From Massilia alkalitolerans DSM 17462 (lineage in GTDB: Bacteria > Pseudomonadota > Gammaproteobacteria > Burkholderiales > Burkholderiaceae_D), in contig NZ_ATYR01000002.1 in the NCBI RefSeq assembly GCF_000427785.1, positions 222,882 through 286,881 of the forward strand: a stretch of 64,000 nt of DNA. Direction: 5' to 3'. The position numbers were made by a program, and so were the translations under genes. The notes beneath the pieces were generated by a model. It did not search any database and was not told where the DNA came from. It saw only the letters and a program-made list of their open reading frames with translations. Of the stretch, positions 1-9,076 are shown piece by piece. Position 1 is the first letter of the stretch; each line of letters starts with the position of its first letter.

Positions 1-660
1 GAGCCGCATTTCGGGGTGCATCGGCTTGCCGGCGGAATGCGCACCGTCGCGGCTGCGCGCAATCGTAATTCCGTCCGCATCGAAAATACCGACCAGCCAG
101 GAGGCATCCAGGGTGCCGTTGACGAACACCCGCTCGAAGTAGCGGGTATCGAAAATCTGGCTGACCACGTACTGTGGCCCATTGCCAGACGGCGTCGGAA
201 CGTCGACGGACACGACGGAACGCTGCGAGGTGGGGCCGAGAAAGTAGCCTGACACGCGCGTCTTGTCGCTACCCAGGACTTCATTGGCGAAGGGACGGCG
301 CGTTCCGTTCAGCTGAGTGCCAAACGGCATGAGCGTGTTAAAGATAGGACGGGTCCCCGCGTCCACCAGCGTGGTCCAGGACAGGGCATCGTCGCCGTTG
401 AGGCGCGTGGCCAGCCGATACACGCGCGGGTAGTTCTGTTCGGCAAGGGCTTCGGAATTTGCGATGACGCGCAGCAGCGCTTCCTTGACCGCAATCTCGC
501 GATCCACCAGCAGCGCGGTAGCGCGTGCCGTCTCCTGGACCTGGCGGATGCGCGACTCACGCTCCCAGTCCAGCAGCATGGACACGCCGATCCAGAACGC
601 CAGGGCGACCGGGATCAGGATGGCGGCCGCCATCAGGTACAGATAAGTGCGCGTTTTCAT
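1..660 (-). CDS. N-terminal part of a membrane sensor protein (Cache-type), cut by window edge
   Basis: The frame is open from an ATG at 660 to the left edge without a stop, so only the first 220 residues are visible. Residues 5-30 form one hydrophobic segment. After it come about 190 residues with the look of an extracytoplasmic double-Cache sensor domain, including WTTLVDAGTRPIFNT and GYFLGPTSQRSVVSVDVPTP. Such N-termini sit in front of histidine kinase, diguanylate cyclase or chemoreceptor modules, and the output domain lies outside the window, so the class is undetermined. The start follows directly from the hydrophobic segment and no longer in-frame start is convincing. A perfect 8-bp inverted repeat lies about 40 bp upstream at 701-718. 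Confidence 0.7.
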   Translation of the reverse strand, partial: MKTRTYLYLMAAAILIPVALAFWIGVSMLLDWERESRIRQVQETARATALLVDREIAVKEALLRVIANSEALAEQNYPRVYRLATRLNGDDALSWTTLVDAGTRPIFNTLMPFGTQLNGTRRPFANEVLGSDKTRVSGYFLGPTSQRSVVSVDVPTPSGNGPQYVVSQIFDTRYFERVFVNGTLDASWLVGIFDADGITIARSRDGAHSAGKPMHPEMRL

Positions 661-700
661 GCGGGCATGTGGTCGACGGCGTCGCGAAGATGGCTGCGGG

Positions 701-718
701 CATTGTCAGATGACAATG
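701..718. promoter_or_regulatory. Perfect inverted repeat upstream of the sensor gene (candidate operator)
   Basis: CATTGTCA and TGACAATG arms are separated by GA, giving an 18-bp near-continuous palindrome. It sits about 41 bp before the start of the leftward sensor gene and about 80 bp beyond the stop of the leftward SDR gene. This fits an operator for a dimeric regulator in the sensor promoter. It could also form a short RNA hairpin, but there is no T-run, so a terminator role is less likely. The protein that binds it is unknown. Confidence 0.4.
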
Positions 719-795
719 GCCGCCAGCTTAGCAGAAGCCTACTGGACGCGCTCGGCTTTTCTCTTCCGGAACGAGGCTTGTCGCCACGCGCCCGC

Positions 796-1644
796 TTACA
801 GGATCGGGGTGCCGCCGGTCACCGCGATGCGCGCCCCCGAGATGTAGCTGGCCTGGTTCGACGCCAGCAGCACGTAGACCGGGGCCACTTCGGCCGGCTG
901 GCCGGGCCGCTTCATCGGCACCTGCTGGCCGAAGCTTTCGACCTGGTCGGGCGGCATGGTGGCGGGAATGAGCGGCGTCCAGATCGGACCCGGCGCCACC
1001 GAGTTCACGCGGATGCCTTTCTCGGCCAGCAACTGGGCCAGGCCTGCGCTGAAGTTGGCGATGGCGCCCTTGGTGGCGGCATAGGCCAGCAGGGTCGGTT
1101 TCGGGTTGTCGGAATTGATGGAGGTGGTGTTGATGATAGATGAGCCCGGCTGCATGTGCCGCACCGCCGCCTTGCAGATGTGGAACATCGCGGTGATGTT
1201 GACCTTGAAAGTGTAATCCCATTCGTCGTCAGGGATTTCTTCCAGCGTGTCGTGGCTCATCTGGAAGGCAGCATTATTGACCAGCACGTCGATACGCCCG
1301 AATTCCTGCACCGCCTTGTCGACGATCGCGCGGCAATGGCCCGGGTCGGCCAGGTCGCCCGGCACCAGCACCGCCTTGCGGCCGGCTTCCTCGACCAGGC
1401 GCGCGGTCTCCTGCGCATCCTCGTGTTCGTTCAGGTAAGCAATCAGGACATCCGCTCCCTCGCGCGCAAAGGCCAGGGCGACGGCGCGGCCAATGCCGCT
1501 GTCGCCGCCGGTGATGAGGGTGGCCTTGTCCTTCAGCTTGCCGGAGCCCTGGTAGCTCGACTCGCCGTGGTCGGCCTTTGGTGTAAGCTGCGCCTCGGTG
1601 CCCGGCGGATCCTGCTGCTGCGCTGGCTGTTGCGTCTGGTTCAT
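796..1644 (-). CDS. SDR family NAD(P)-dependent oxidoreductase (YghA / general-stress type)
   Basis: A 282-aa classical short-chain dehydrogenase/reductase. The Rossmann motif TGGDSGIGRAV is near residues 48-58, NNAA near 133-136, and the catalytic YAATK motif follows a Ser-containing segment (TTSINS). The 40-residue N-terminal extension rich in Q and P (MNQTQQPAQQQDPPG) is typical of the stress-induced YghA/GsiB-neighbour SDR group, which reduces aldehydes or sugars with NADPH. The substrate cannot be read from the sequence. The start at 1644 was chosen because GAAGGGA lies just upstream and the domain begins at the usual distance; the frame stays open further upstream inside the neighbouring gene. 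It follows the MscS gene by 16 bp and may be co-transcribed with it. Confidence 0.88.
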   Translation of the reverse strand: MNQTQQPAQQQDPPGTEAQLTPKADHGESSYQGSGKLKDKATLITGGDSGIGRAVALAFAREGADVLIAYLNEHEDAQETARLVEEAGRKAVLVPGDLADPGHCRAIVDKAVQEFGRIDVLVNNAAFQMSHDTLEEIPDDEWDYTFKVNITAMFHICKAAVRHMQPGSSIINTTSINSDNPKPTLLAYAATKGAIANFSAGLAQLLAEKGIRVNSVAPGPIWTPLIPATMPPDQVESFGQQVPMKRPGQPAEVAPVYVLLASNQASYISGARIAVTGGTPIL

Positions 1645-1660
1645 CGCATGTCCCTTCGAT

Positions 1661-2818
1661 TCAGTGATTGAGGTAGCGCGGGCGCGCGGAGGATGCGTCC
1701 GGCCTGTCTTCGTTGGCCGCCGGCTCCTCCTCGCCGCGCAGGTCGCGCGCCTCCGGCGCTTCCTGCAGCAGGACGTGCCGGGGACGCGGCGCGGTCGAGA
1801 TGCCCAGGTCTTCGAACATCTGCATGGCGTCGAGGTTGATGGCCTGCTGGGTGTCCATGTAGAGGTCAAAGCTGGCGTCGAGCATGGTGTAGACAATCTC
1901 GTACTCGATCCAGTTCTGGTCGAGCGTTTTGAGGTGGGCGCGGTCGAAGCGCAGCTTGTCGTGTTTCGCGACGATCTCGCGCAGCATCTCCGGCACCCGC
2001 GCCGCCAGCTCGCGCGGCGTGGCCGGACTGGCGCGCAGCGTGAACACGATCCGGCGCGTGCTCATGCGGCGGTAGTTGTAGACGGTATTGCGCAGCAGTT
2101 CGGCGTTTGCAACGATGATCTGCTCGCCGCCAAGGGCGCGTACCCGGGTCGTCTTCAATCCCACATGCTCGACCGTGCCGCTGAAATTGTTGACCGTAAT
2201 GAAGTCGCCGACCTCGAAGGGCTTGTCCACCGCGATCGACATCGAGGCGAACAGGTCGCCCAGGATGTTCTGCACCGCCAGCGCGATGGCCACGCCGCCG
2301 ATACCGAGGCTGGCGACGAAGGTGGTGACGTTGATGCCGAGGTTGGACAGCATGGCCAGCACGAACACCACCCAGACCGTGGTCTGCAGCAGCCAGATCA
2401 CGACCGTGTGGGCGACTGTGACCTGGTCGTCGACCGCGCCGCGTCCGTGGCTCAGGAAATAGCGGCGCGCGCCGATCTTGACGGCGCGGTGCAGGAAAGC
2501 GGCGATCTGGATGCCGAGCGTGAAGAACCACAGGTGGCCCAGGCGCGTGTTCCAGGGCTCCGGCAGGTCCAGCACCGACAGGCCGATCAGGATCGAGGTG
2601 GCGAGGATGGCGAACACGCCGGTGTGGGCCAGGGTCTTGCCCAGTACCTGGGCGATGGTCCGGTGCTGGTGCTCCTCGCTCAGCTGGCCGAGCCGGCGGC
2701 GGAACAGGATCAGGGCGCCGTGCATCAGCGCGTAGCTGGCGACGGTGGCGGCGATGGCGAACAGGGCGTTCGGCAAAGATATGTCAAGAGATGCAAATAA
2801 TTGGGAAAGATTGTTCAA
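1661..2818 (-). CDS. MscS-family small-conductance mechanosensitive channel
   Basis: A 385-aa inner-membrane protein with about four hydrophobic segments in the first 190 residues. The pore-lining helix signature follows (VASLGIGGVAIALAVQNILG), then the MscS beta domain (PFEVGDFITV, GLKTTRVRALGGEQIIVANAE) and the alpha/beta C-terminal domain. A charged tail (EAPEARDLRGEEEPAANEDR) extends past the conserved core. The family opens on membrane tension to release solutes during hypo-osmotic shock; several members are ion- or ligand-tuned instead. Downstream by 16 bp is the SDR gene, in an apparent two-gene stress operon. A paralogue sits at 11041-12135. Confidence 0.9.
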   Translation of the reverse strand: MNNLSQLFASLDISLPNALFAIAATVASYALMHGALILFRRRLGQLSEEHQHRTIAQVLGKTLAHTGVFAILATSILIGLSVLDLPEPWNTRLGHLWFFTLGIQIAAFLHRAVKIGARRYFLSHGRGAVDDQVTVAHTVVIWLLQTTVWVVFVLAMLSNLGINVTTFVASLGIGGVAIALAVQNILGDLFASMSIAVDKPFEVGDFITVNNFSGTVEHVGLKTTRVRALGGEQIIVANAELLRNTVYNYRRMSTRRIVFTLRASPATPRELAARVPEMLREIVAKHDKLRFDRAHLKTLDQNWIEYEIVYTMLDASFDLYMDTQQAINLDAMQMFEDLGISTAPRPRHVLLQEAPEARDLRGEEEPAANEDRPDASSARPRYLNH

Positions 2819-3005
2819 ACCGGACTCCTAATCGGAAGAGCCGGCGCCGGCCGCGCGTGCCGGAATAGGCGGGGAAGGGCATGCGGCAGCGGCGCACGGC
2901 TGGCAGCGCGCTGCGCGATGGCCAGGCAGGGCCAGGGCAGGCGCGCCGGAACGGCGCCGTGAAGCCGGCGCGGGCAGGGAGCATGCCCCTTGCCCGCGCC
3001 GAGGC

Positions 3006-3185
3006 TCAGTGGCGCTTCAGGTGCTCGCGCACGGCTTCGGCGCTCGGGCCGACCTGTTTCACTGCGCGTTCGAGCTCTTCCTTGCTCACGCCCAGCGCTT
3101 CGGTCCAGTGGCGCACTTCCCATTCCTCGTTGACGTTGATGCGGGCGCGGTCCTGGGCGCCACGGTTTTGCAGGTTGTCGGACAT
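3006..3185 (-). CDS. DUF3606 domain small protein
   Basis: A 59-aa protein that is entirely a DUF3606 domain: RINVNEEWEVRHWTEALGVS, then ELERAVKQVGPSAEAVREHL. The start at 3185 was chosen for the GGAGG-type ribosome site (AAGGAGGCC) just upstream. Such proteins are short, soluble, predicted helical and widespread in proteobacteria, and are often found among stress genes. No molecular function is established. The 187 bp between this gene and the MscS gene (2819-3005) shows only GC-rich sequence without a recognisable gene. Confidence 0.8.
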   Translation of the reverse strand: MSDNLQNRGAQDRARINVNEEWEVRHWTEALGVSKEELERAVKQVGPSAEAVREHLKRH

Positions 3186-3367
3186 GATGGCCTCCTTGTT
3201 CACTTTGCTTGCTGCCAGAGTGCCAGCCACAACCGATGCGTTCCGTACGCTGTTTCACCTTGCGCGCCATTCTCGACCCGGCATCGACCCGCTGGCCGTG
3301 CCAATGGCAACTTTTTGAGGTAGGCTTGCACTATCGATACCAATCGCACCAGAAGGAGGAGACCCGC

Positions 3368-3691
3368 ATGTCCGCACCCTATGAAACCGCCCAGCCCGAA
3401 CGCAGCGCCGTCGACGCCATGCCCGGCACCGTGATGCTCGATTTCGGCGCCAACTGGTGCGGCTACTGCCGCGCCGCCGAGCCCTTGATCGACGAGGCCC
3501 TGGCCGGCAGCCAGGGTGTGCGCCACGTGAAGGTGGAAGACGGGCCCGGCCGCCCGCTGGGGCGCTCGTTCCGCATCAAGCTGTGGCCGACCGTGGTTGT
3601 CCTCAAGGATGGGCAAGAGGTGGCGCGCGTGGTGCGTCCGGTGTCCGCCGACGAAGTACGCGTCGCACTGGCCCAGGCCGGTGCAGCATGA
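3368..3691 (+). CDS. Thioredoxin family protein
   Basis: A 107-aa cytoplasmic thioredoxin-fold protein with no signal peptide. The active site WCGYC (C31, C34) is followed by the cis-Pro segment LWPTVVVLKDG, both diagnostic. It would catalyse thiol-disulfide exchange. A CGYC dithiol differs from the CGPC of housekeeping thioredoxin, so a specialised or stress role is likely. The ATG at 3368 has a strong AAGGAGG site 7-8 bp upstream, although the frame stays open further back. Its TGA overlaps the ATG of the MFS gene (ATGA), so the two are translationally coupled. Confidence 0.88.
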   Translation: MSAPYETAQPERSAVDAMPGTVMLDFGANWCGYCRAAEPLIDEALAGSQGVRHVKVEDGPGRPLGRSFRIKLWPTVVVLKDGQEVARVVRPVSADEVRVALAQAGAA

Positions 3692-4992
3692 GCGAGGCTG
3701 CCGCCGCCCTTCCAGCCAACAAGCCGCGCACCGTCCTGTTCGCGAGCCTGATCGGCACCACCATCGAGTTCTACGACTTCTACATCTACGCCACCGCCGC
3801 GGTGCTGGTCTTCCCGCGCCTGTTCTTCCCGGCCGCCGACCCGGCCGCAGCGACCCTGCAGTCGCTGGCCACCTTCGCCATCGCCTTCTTCGCCCGGCCG
3901 GTGGGTTCGGCCGTCTTCGGCCACTTCGGCGACCGCATCGGCCGCAAGGCGACCCTGGTGGCGGCGCTGCTCACGATGGGCATTTCCACCGTGCTGATCG
4001 GCCTGCTGCCCACCTATGATTCGATCGGCACGCTGGCGCCGCTGCTGCTGGCCCTGTGCCGCTTCGGCCAGGGCCTGGGCCTGGGCGGCGAGTGGGGCGG
4101 AGCGGTGCTGCTGGCAACCGAGAATGCGCCGCCCGGCAAGCGCGCCTGGTACGGCATGTTCCCGCAGCTGGGGGCGCCGATCGGCTTCTTCCTGTCGGGC
4201 GGCACCTTCCTGCTGCTGGGCACCCTGATGGCGGACGAGGAGTTCTTCCGCTGGGGCTGGCGGATTCCCTTCCTGGCCAGCGCACTGCTGGTGCTGGTCG
4301 GGCTGTACGTGCGCCTGAAGATCACCGAGACCCCGGATTTCCAGAAGGTGCTGGATCGTAACGAGCGGGTCAAGGTGCCGGCGCTGGCGGTGCTCAAGGA
4401 CCACACCCGCGCGCTGGTGCTGGGCACCGTCGTCGCGCTGGCGACCTTCGTGGTGTTCTACCTGATGACGGTGTTCGCGCTGAGCTGGGGCACCACCAGG
4501 CTGGGCTTCTCGCGCCAGGCCTTCCTCACCATGCAGCTGGTCGCGGTGGTGTTCTTCGCGCTGACGATCCCGCCGTCGGCAGTGCTGGCCGACCGCCACG
4601 GACGGCGCATGGCGATGATCCTGGTGAGCGCGGCGATCGCCGTGTTCGGGCTGCTGTTCGGACCCCTGTTCGGTTCCGGCACCCTGGTTTCGGTGGGCGC
4701 CTTCATGGTGCTCGGCATGTGCCTGATCGGCTTTACCTACGGGCCGCTGGGCACCTTGCTGGCCGAGCTGTTCCCGGCCGAGGTGCGCTACACCGGCGCC
4801 TCGCTGACCTTCAACTTCGCCGGCATCCTGGGCGCCTCGCTGGCGCCCTACATCGCCACCTGGCTGGCCACCAACTACGGGCTGGCCTGGGTCGGCTACT
4901 ACCTGACGGCTGCGGCACTGCTGAGCCTGTTTGCCCTGCTGGCGGTCGGCGACGGGCACGCCAAGCCTGCGCCGCAGCCGGCGTCCCGCTGA
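3688..4992 (+). CDS. MFS transporter, metabolite:H+ symporter (MHS/ProP-like) family
   Basis: A 434-aa membrane protein with about 12 hydrophobic segments. The MHS-family motif FGDRIGRKAT follows TM2, and GTTIEFYDFYIYAT in TM1 is characteristic of MHS proteins (proline/betaine, shikimate, alpha-ketoglutarate, citrate carriers). GQGLGLGGEWGGA in TM4 is another family mark. The substrate is not determinable from sequence. It overlaps the thioredoxin gene by 4 bp and is followed by a GC-rich hairpin. Pairing of an MHS carrier with a small thioredoxin is common and suggests no obvious pathway. Confidence 0.9.
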   Translation: MSEAAAALPANKPRTVLFASLIGTTIEFYDFYIYATAAVLVFPRLFFPAADPAAATLQSLATFAIAFFARPVGSAVFGHFGDRIGRKATLVAALLTMGISTVLIGLLPTYDSIGTLAPLLLALCRFGQGLGLGGEWGGAVLLATENAPPGKRAWYGMFPQLGAPIGFFLSGGTFLLLGTLMADEEFFRWGWRIPFLASALLVLVGLYVRLKITETPDFQKVLDRNERVKVPALAVLKDHTRALVLGTVVALATFVVFYLMTVFALSWGTTRLGFSRQAFLTMQLVAVVFFALTIPPSAVLADRHGRRMAMILVSAAIAVFGLLFGPLFGSGTLVSVGAFMVLGMCLIGFTYGPLGTLLAELFPAEVRYTGASLTFNFAGILGASLAPYIATWLATNYGLAWVGYYLTAAALLSLFALLAVGDGHAKPAPQPASR

Positions 4993-4998
4993 ATGAGG

Positions 4999-5020
4999 AA
5001 GGGCCCCGAACGGGGCCCTG
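4999..5020. terminator. Stem-loop between convergent MFS and DUF481 genes
   Basis: AGGGCCCC and GGGGCCCT arms around a short loop lie just after the MFS stop and before the stop of the leftward DUF481 gene. The position between convergent genes suggests a bidirectional terminator, although the T-tract is short (TTG). Confidence 0.5.
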
Positions 5021-5045
5021 TTGACGCTCGTCCCGGCCGCCGGCC

Positions 5046-5855
5046 TCAGAACGAATAGACCATCGTCAGCGAAGTCTGGGTATCGGTATTCTTCTTGCCG
5101 TCCGGGACGCTGGAGTCGTTGCGCGCGCTGAAGCCGGCCTTCATCTGCATGGTCGAGTTGATCTTGGTGCTGAGCGAGGTCTCGGCCACCGAACGGGTGT
5201 TCGAGGTGCCCTTCTCGACGCTGACCGTCTGGGCGAAGAAGGCCGAAGGGCTGACGCGCCAGCGCAGCTGGGCCGCGCCGCGCACGGTCAGGCCGCTCTC
5301 GTCCTCGCCGGTGGCGCGCTCGCCGGCAAAATAACCCGGGCCGATCTCGACGTCGAGCGAGGTGTCTGGGGTGTTCAGCCAGCGCGAGCCGTGACCGATT
5401 GCGATCGAGGAATAGCGGTTGTAGGCGCCGAAGCGGTCGGTGACGTGCGAACCGATCACGAAGGCACGCTTGTTTTCGCCGAGCAGCTTGAGCGAGGCCT
5501 TGGCCGAGGCGGCGAAGCGTTCCGCCGACTTGCTGCGCTCGATGTTGCCGTCGTCGTTCTCGTATTCGTCTTCCTTGAAGAAGCCGCTGACGATGAATTC
5601 ATGGCTCCAGTTGGCGGTCTCGTGACGGGCGTCGATCTTGCCCGTGACCGAGGTGCCGGTGGTGTTGCCCGAGGTGGTGATCGCGCCCAGCTCGGCCGAG
5701 GTGAACCAGCCGCCTTCGGGGATCTCGGGCTTGGCCACGGAGATCGGTCCGTGGACGTTGCCGACCGCAGGAAGATCGAAGTCCGCCTGTGCGGCGCCAT
5801 GGAAGGCGCACAGGCCGAGTGCAAGAAGAGATGCAGGGAATTTGAAGTGTTTCAT
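5046..5855 (-). CDS. DUF481 family outer membrane protein (YdiY-like)
   Basis: A 269-aa protein with a signal peptide (hydrophobic residues 7-22, cleavage near AQA-DFD). A DUF481-type beta-barrel follows, with alternating amphipathic strands and a terminal aromatic residue (SLTMVYSF), the usual signal for outer-membrane insertion. Segments such as GAITTSGNTTGTSVTGKIDA near residue 57 match the salt-stress YdiY group. The internal ATG at 5855 was chosen because the signal peptide starts there; the longer frame would put about 37 polar residues before it. It is 121 bp downstream of the purine permease on the same strand. Function of the family is unknown beyond being an outer membrane porin-like barrel. 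Confidence 0.82.
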   Translation of the reverse strand: MKHFKFPASLLALGLCAFHGAAQADFDLPAVGNVHGPISVAKPEIPEGGWFTSAELGAITTSGNTTGTSVTGKIDARHETANWSHEFIVSGFFKEDEYENDDGNIERSKSAERFAASAKASLKLLGENKRAFVIGSHVTDRFGAYNRYSSIAIGHGSRWLNTPDTSLDVEIGPGYFAGERATGEDESGLTVRGAAQLRWRVSPSAFFAQTVSVEKGTSNTRSVAETSLSTKINSTMQMKAGFSARNDSSVPDGKKNTDTQTSLTMVYSF

Positions 5856-5976
5856 AAGCACTGTATTGCCAGCAAGATGCGCGACATTGTATCCCAAAGA
5901 ACGCGCAAAACGGTGCTTTGAGACACATATGGCGCGTTTTAATCGGCTCCCTTGGATGTCTGGCATCAGAGCCGTA

Positions 5977-7269
5977 TTAGGTTCCGATCACGACGATCTT
6001 GAACGTGAACAGGGCGGCAATTACCCACACCACCGGCGCCACCTCGCGGGCCCGGCCGGTCAGCAGCTTGAGCACCGCGTAGCTGATGAAGCCGAAGGCG
6101 ATGCCTTCCGCGATCGAGAAAGTGAAGGGCATGACCAGGGCGGTGACCGCGGCCGGGATGCTCTCGGTGGAATCGCCCCATTCGACCTCGCCCAGGTCGG
6201 ACAGCATCAGGCAGGCGACGAACAGCAGGGCCGGCGCGGTGGCGTAGGCCGGGACCACGCCGGCCAGCGGCGCGATGAACAGGCAGGCCAGGAACAGCAC
6301 CGCCACGGTCAGCGCCGTGAGGCCGGTGCGGCCGCCCGCCTGCACGCCCGAGGCGCTTTCCAGGTAGGCGGTGGTGCTCGAGGTGCCGAGCACGCTGCCG
6401 GCCACGATCGCGCCACTGTCGGCCAGCAGGGCCTTGTTGAGGCGGTCCATCTTGCCCTCGACCAGCAGGCCGGCGCGGCGCGCCACGCCCATCAGGGTGC
6501 CGGTGGCGTCGAACAGCTCGACCAGGAAGAACACCAGCACCACGTTCATGATGCCGACCGACAGGGCGCCGGCGATGTCGAGCTTGAACAGGGTCGGCTC
6601 GATCGAGGGCGGGGCCGAGAAGATCCCGTTATAGGTGTTCCCGCCGAAGAAAAAGGACAGCACGGTCACCAGCACGATGCCGATCAGGATCGCGCCCTTC
6701 ACGCGCAGGCGGTCGAGCGCGACGATGGCGAAGAAGCCGACGATGGCCATGATGGCTTCCGGCTTGTGCAGGTCGCCGGCCTTGACCAGGGTCGCCGGAC
6801 TGGCCACCACGATCCCGGCGTTCTTCAGGGCGATCAGCGCCAGGAACATGCCCAGGCCGACCGTGATCGCGACCCGCATCGACTTGGGGATGCCGTTCAC
6901 GATCATGCCGCGCAGGCCCAGCAGGGAAACCAGGATGAACAGGCAGCCGGACATGAACACCGCGCCCAGCGCCGCCGGCCACGGGATGCCCATGCCGAGC
7001 ACCACCGCATAGGCGAAATAGGCGTTCAGGCCCATCCCCGGGGCCATCGCGATCGGGTAGTTCGCGTACAGGCCCATCACGGCGGTGCCGAGCGCCGCCA
7101 CCAGGCAGGTGGCGACGAATACCGATTCCTTCGGCATGCCGGCGTCGCCCAGGATCGAAGGATTGACGAAGATGATGTACACCATCGTCAGGAAAGTCGT
7201 GAGGCCGGCCAGCAGTTCGGTGCGGACGGTGGTGCCGCTTTGGGTGAGTTTGAAGAATCGGTCGAGCAT
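5977..7269 (-). CDS. NCS2 family purine permease (guanine/hypoxanthine, AzgA-like)
   Basis: A 430-aa inner-membrane carrier with 12-14 hydrophobic segments. AMAPGMGLNAYFAYAVV and GTSSTTAYLESASGVQAGGRTGLTA are the conserved substrate-site regions of the AzgA-like (COG2252) branch, which imports guanine, hypoxanthine or adenine with protons. Length is normal for the family. The ATG at 7269 begins the conserved MLDRFFKL. It is divergent from the DUF2863 gene, with about 150 bp between them that must hold both promoters. I saw no purine riboswitch in that interval. Confidence 0.9.
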   Translation of the reverse strand: MLDRFFKLTQSGTTVRTELLAGLTTFLTMVYIIFVNPSILGDAGMPKESVFVATCLVAALGTAVMGLYANYPIAMAPGMGLNAYFAYAVVLGMGIPWPAALGAVFMSGCLFILVSLLGLRGMIVNGIPKSMRVAITVGLGMFLALIALKNAGIVVASPATLVKAGDLHKPEAIMAIVGFFAIVALDRLRVKGAILIGIVLVTVLSFFFGGNTYNGIFSAPPSIEPTLFKLDIAGALSVGIMNVVLVFFLVELFDATGTLMGVARRAGLLVEGKMDRLNKALLADSGAIVAGSVLGTSSTTAYLESASGVQAGGRTGLTALTVAVLFLACLFIAPLAGVVPAYATAPALLFVACLMLSDLGEVEWGDSTESIPAAVTALVMPFTFSIAEGIAFGFISYAVLKLLTGRAREVAPVVWVIAALFTFKIVVIGT

Positions 7270-7416
7270 TATTATTGGACTCCAGGCGTGTTTTGGCTGA
7301 AGCATAACACTCCGCGGTACTGCCGAGCGAGTATTGGCTGCTCCGACATGCAGCGTGGCCCCGCGCATCGGTGCCAATGCGCTAACATGGCATCTCCATC
7401 ATTACCACCACATGTC

Positions 7417-8637
7417 ATGCCGAAGAATAAGCGTCCGTTGCCCCGTACCTCGAATAATCCGCGCGAGCCCGACAACGCCTCCGTGGCGCAGGAGCTGGCC
7501 GACCTGGCCCTGGCGATCGCCGAAAGGGAGGAGGCGCCCGGCTTCGGCAGTGCCGACGAACGCGAGGAGGAACTCCTGGCCGCGGTGCGCAAGCTGCTGC
7601 GCAAGAAGCGCGACGAGGCGCTGTATGAGGCGATCGAAACGGCGCGCTACACCGATCCCGAGGCCTGCCGCCTGCTGCGCGGCCGCATCGAGGAGGAAGC
7701 CGCCAACCTGCGCCTGCGGCGCGAGGACGGCAACGGCAAGGGCGTGGAATACGAGATCGACGCCTTCCTGATCCCGCTGTTCGTGCGCAGCACCGGGGGC
7801 CTGCAGGCGGCCGACACCTTCCAGGACGAGGAGGCCTTCGAGGCGCTGGCCAACAGTTTCCACCCGGCCGGGCTGGAGAGCGCCGGCGGCAAGCTGGTGC
7901 TGGTCCAGCATGCCTACGACCTGGCCGAGATCGACCACGTGTCCTATTCGAGCCTGCAGGAGATGCTGCGCGAGGCTGCCGGCACGCTGCTGGAAAAGAA
8001 ACTGCAGCCGGCGCCGACCATCGAAGCGAGCATCCGCGGCTGGACCGGCGAGCGCTTCGCGCCCGACGAGTCGGCCCTGGAGCTGCGCTTCCTGCTGGGC
8101 TTTTCGCTCAAGCGTACCGACGATCCGTTCTATGCGGTGCCGCGCGACGAAGCGGGCGCCGACGCCTGGTACGCGGCGCGCGAGGAGCGCTTCCGCGCCT
8201 GGACCGCGCAGGCCGCCCCGCTGGTGCGGCGCCTGCTGGGGCGCGAGCCCGACGGCATCCATGTCGACTTCCTCTACCAGGATCTGTTCTACGGCGCCAA
8301 GGAGCAGGGCGTGAGCGAGCTCACCACCCTCGGCATCCTGTCCGAGATCGCACGCACGCTGTCCGACAAGGACCTGGCGCCGGACCAGGTCCATGCCGCC
8401 GTCGCGCCGCTCGACGCGGGCGAGCACATCGTCCTGCGCATCAACCTGTATGCGCTCGACGGCGGCACGCCCTGGGGCAGCGTCGAGACCCCGGTCGACC
8501 TGGCCGCCGACCTCGGCGCCGAGATCGACAACCTGTGCGATGCGCTGCTGTCGCTCGGCCTGGAGGGCGTGTCGGTCGCCACCGGTTTCAGCGAGGACGG
8601 GCACCCCGAAGGCGCGGAACCCTACCAGCCGGGTTGA
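7417..8637 (+). CDS. DUF2863 family protein
   Basis: A 406-aa soluble protein, acidic and rich in Glu and Arg. It has no signal peptide or membrane segment. The domain spans almost the whole protein (LADLALAIAEREEAPG, IDAFLIPLFVRSTGG, PDGIHVDFLYQDLF). DUF2863 is confined to betaproteobacteria, which supports the assignment of the host; no function is known. The start at 7417 (MPKNKRPLP) is preferred because the conserved basic N-terminus begins there. An in-frame ATG 30 bp upstream would add ten residues (MASPSLPPHV) and cannot be excluded. Confidence 0.8.
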   Translation: MPKNKRPLPRTSNNPREPDNASVAQELADLALAIAEREEAPGFGSADEREEELLAAVRKLLRKKRDEALYEAIETARYTDPEACRLLRGRIEEEAANLRLRREDGNGKGVEYEIDAFLIPLFVRSTGGLQAADTFQDEEAFEALANSFHPAGLESAGGKLVLVQHAYDLAEIDHVSYSSLQEMLREAAGTLLEKKLQPAPTIEASIRGWTGERFAPDESALELRFLLGFSLKRTDDPFYAVPRDEAGADAWYAAREERFRAWTAQAAPLVRRLLGREPDGIHVDFLYQDLFYGAKEQGVSELTTLGILSEIARTLSDKDLAPDQVHAAVAPLDAGEHIVLRINLYALDGGTPWGSVETPVDLAADLGAEIDNLCDALLSLGLEGVSVATGFSEDGHPEGAEPYQPG

Positions 8638-9076
8638 CGGCGGTAAGGCCTTCCGACCGCGCTCTCGCTACCCCTGCGGCCCTTCCGGCGGCCGCATGAA
8701 GCCCTCATTCTTCGTTTTTCCCAAACAAACATCGCCGCCGGTCGTCCCGGCGGCGCCCGTGCACGCCCGGGCACGGTAAAAAGTGCGGTGACTTTTCGTA
8801 GTGGATTTTCTTGTATGGCTGTAGGAGCAGCCCTACATGAGTGCGCTCAGCCGGCAACTCTCTCCTATGAGAGGTCTTTGTAACATCTCGTTGCAACATT
8901 TCTAGTTAGCAATATTGCAATGCATAAATGAAAATAATGGCAATTTTGCATGTTACGATTAGCGGGTCCGGTGTGGGATTGAACCGCAATTGTCCACACC
9001 CGGGGAACTGGCCAACAGAGAGAAAACGCCAGGCTTTGCCAACAAAATAGCGCCACGAAGGCGAAAGGAAATAAAT
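8638..9076. other. Gene-free, AT-rich interval before the glycosyltransferase gene
   Basis: No gene is seen. After the DUF2863 stop there is a GC-rich hairpin at 8733-8755 (CGCCGCCGG/CCGGCGGCG arms), possibly a terminator. From about 8790 the composition turns AT-rich, with short hairpins at 8820-8837 (TGTAGG/CCCTACA) and 8861-8875 (CTCTC/GAGAG) and repeated TTGCAA-like words between 8890 and 8960. This is probably an extended promoter and 5' leader of the glycosyltransferase gene. Confidence 0.5.

Noticed and set aside
3186-3250. Sigma-54-like GG-N10-GC pattern upstream of the DUF3606 gene
   Set aside because: Only the invariant dinucleotides fit; the TTGC half is CAGC. Chance agreement is likely.
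7270-7416. Possible purine riboswitch before the NCS2 permease
   Set aside because: No conserved three-way junction features or long leader could be recognised in the 150-bp divergent gap.
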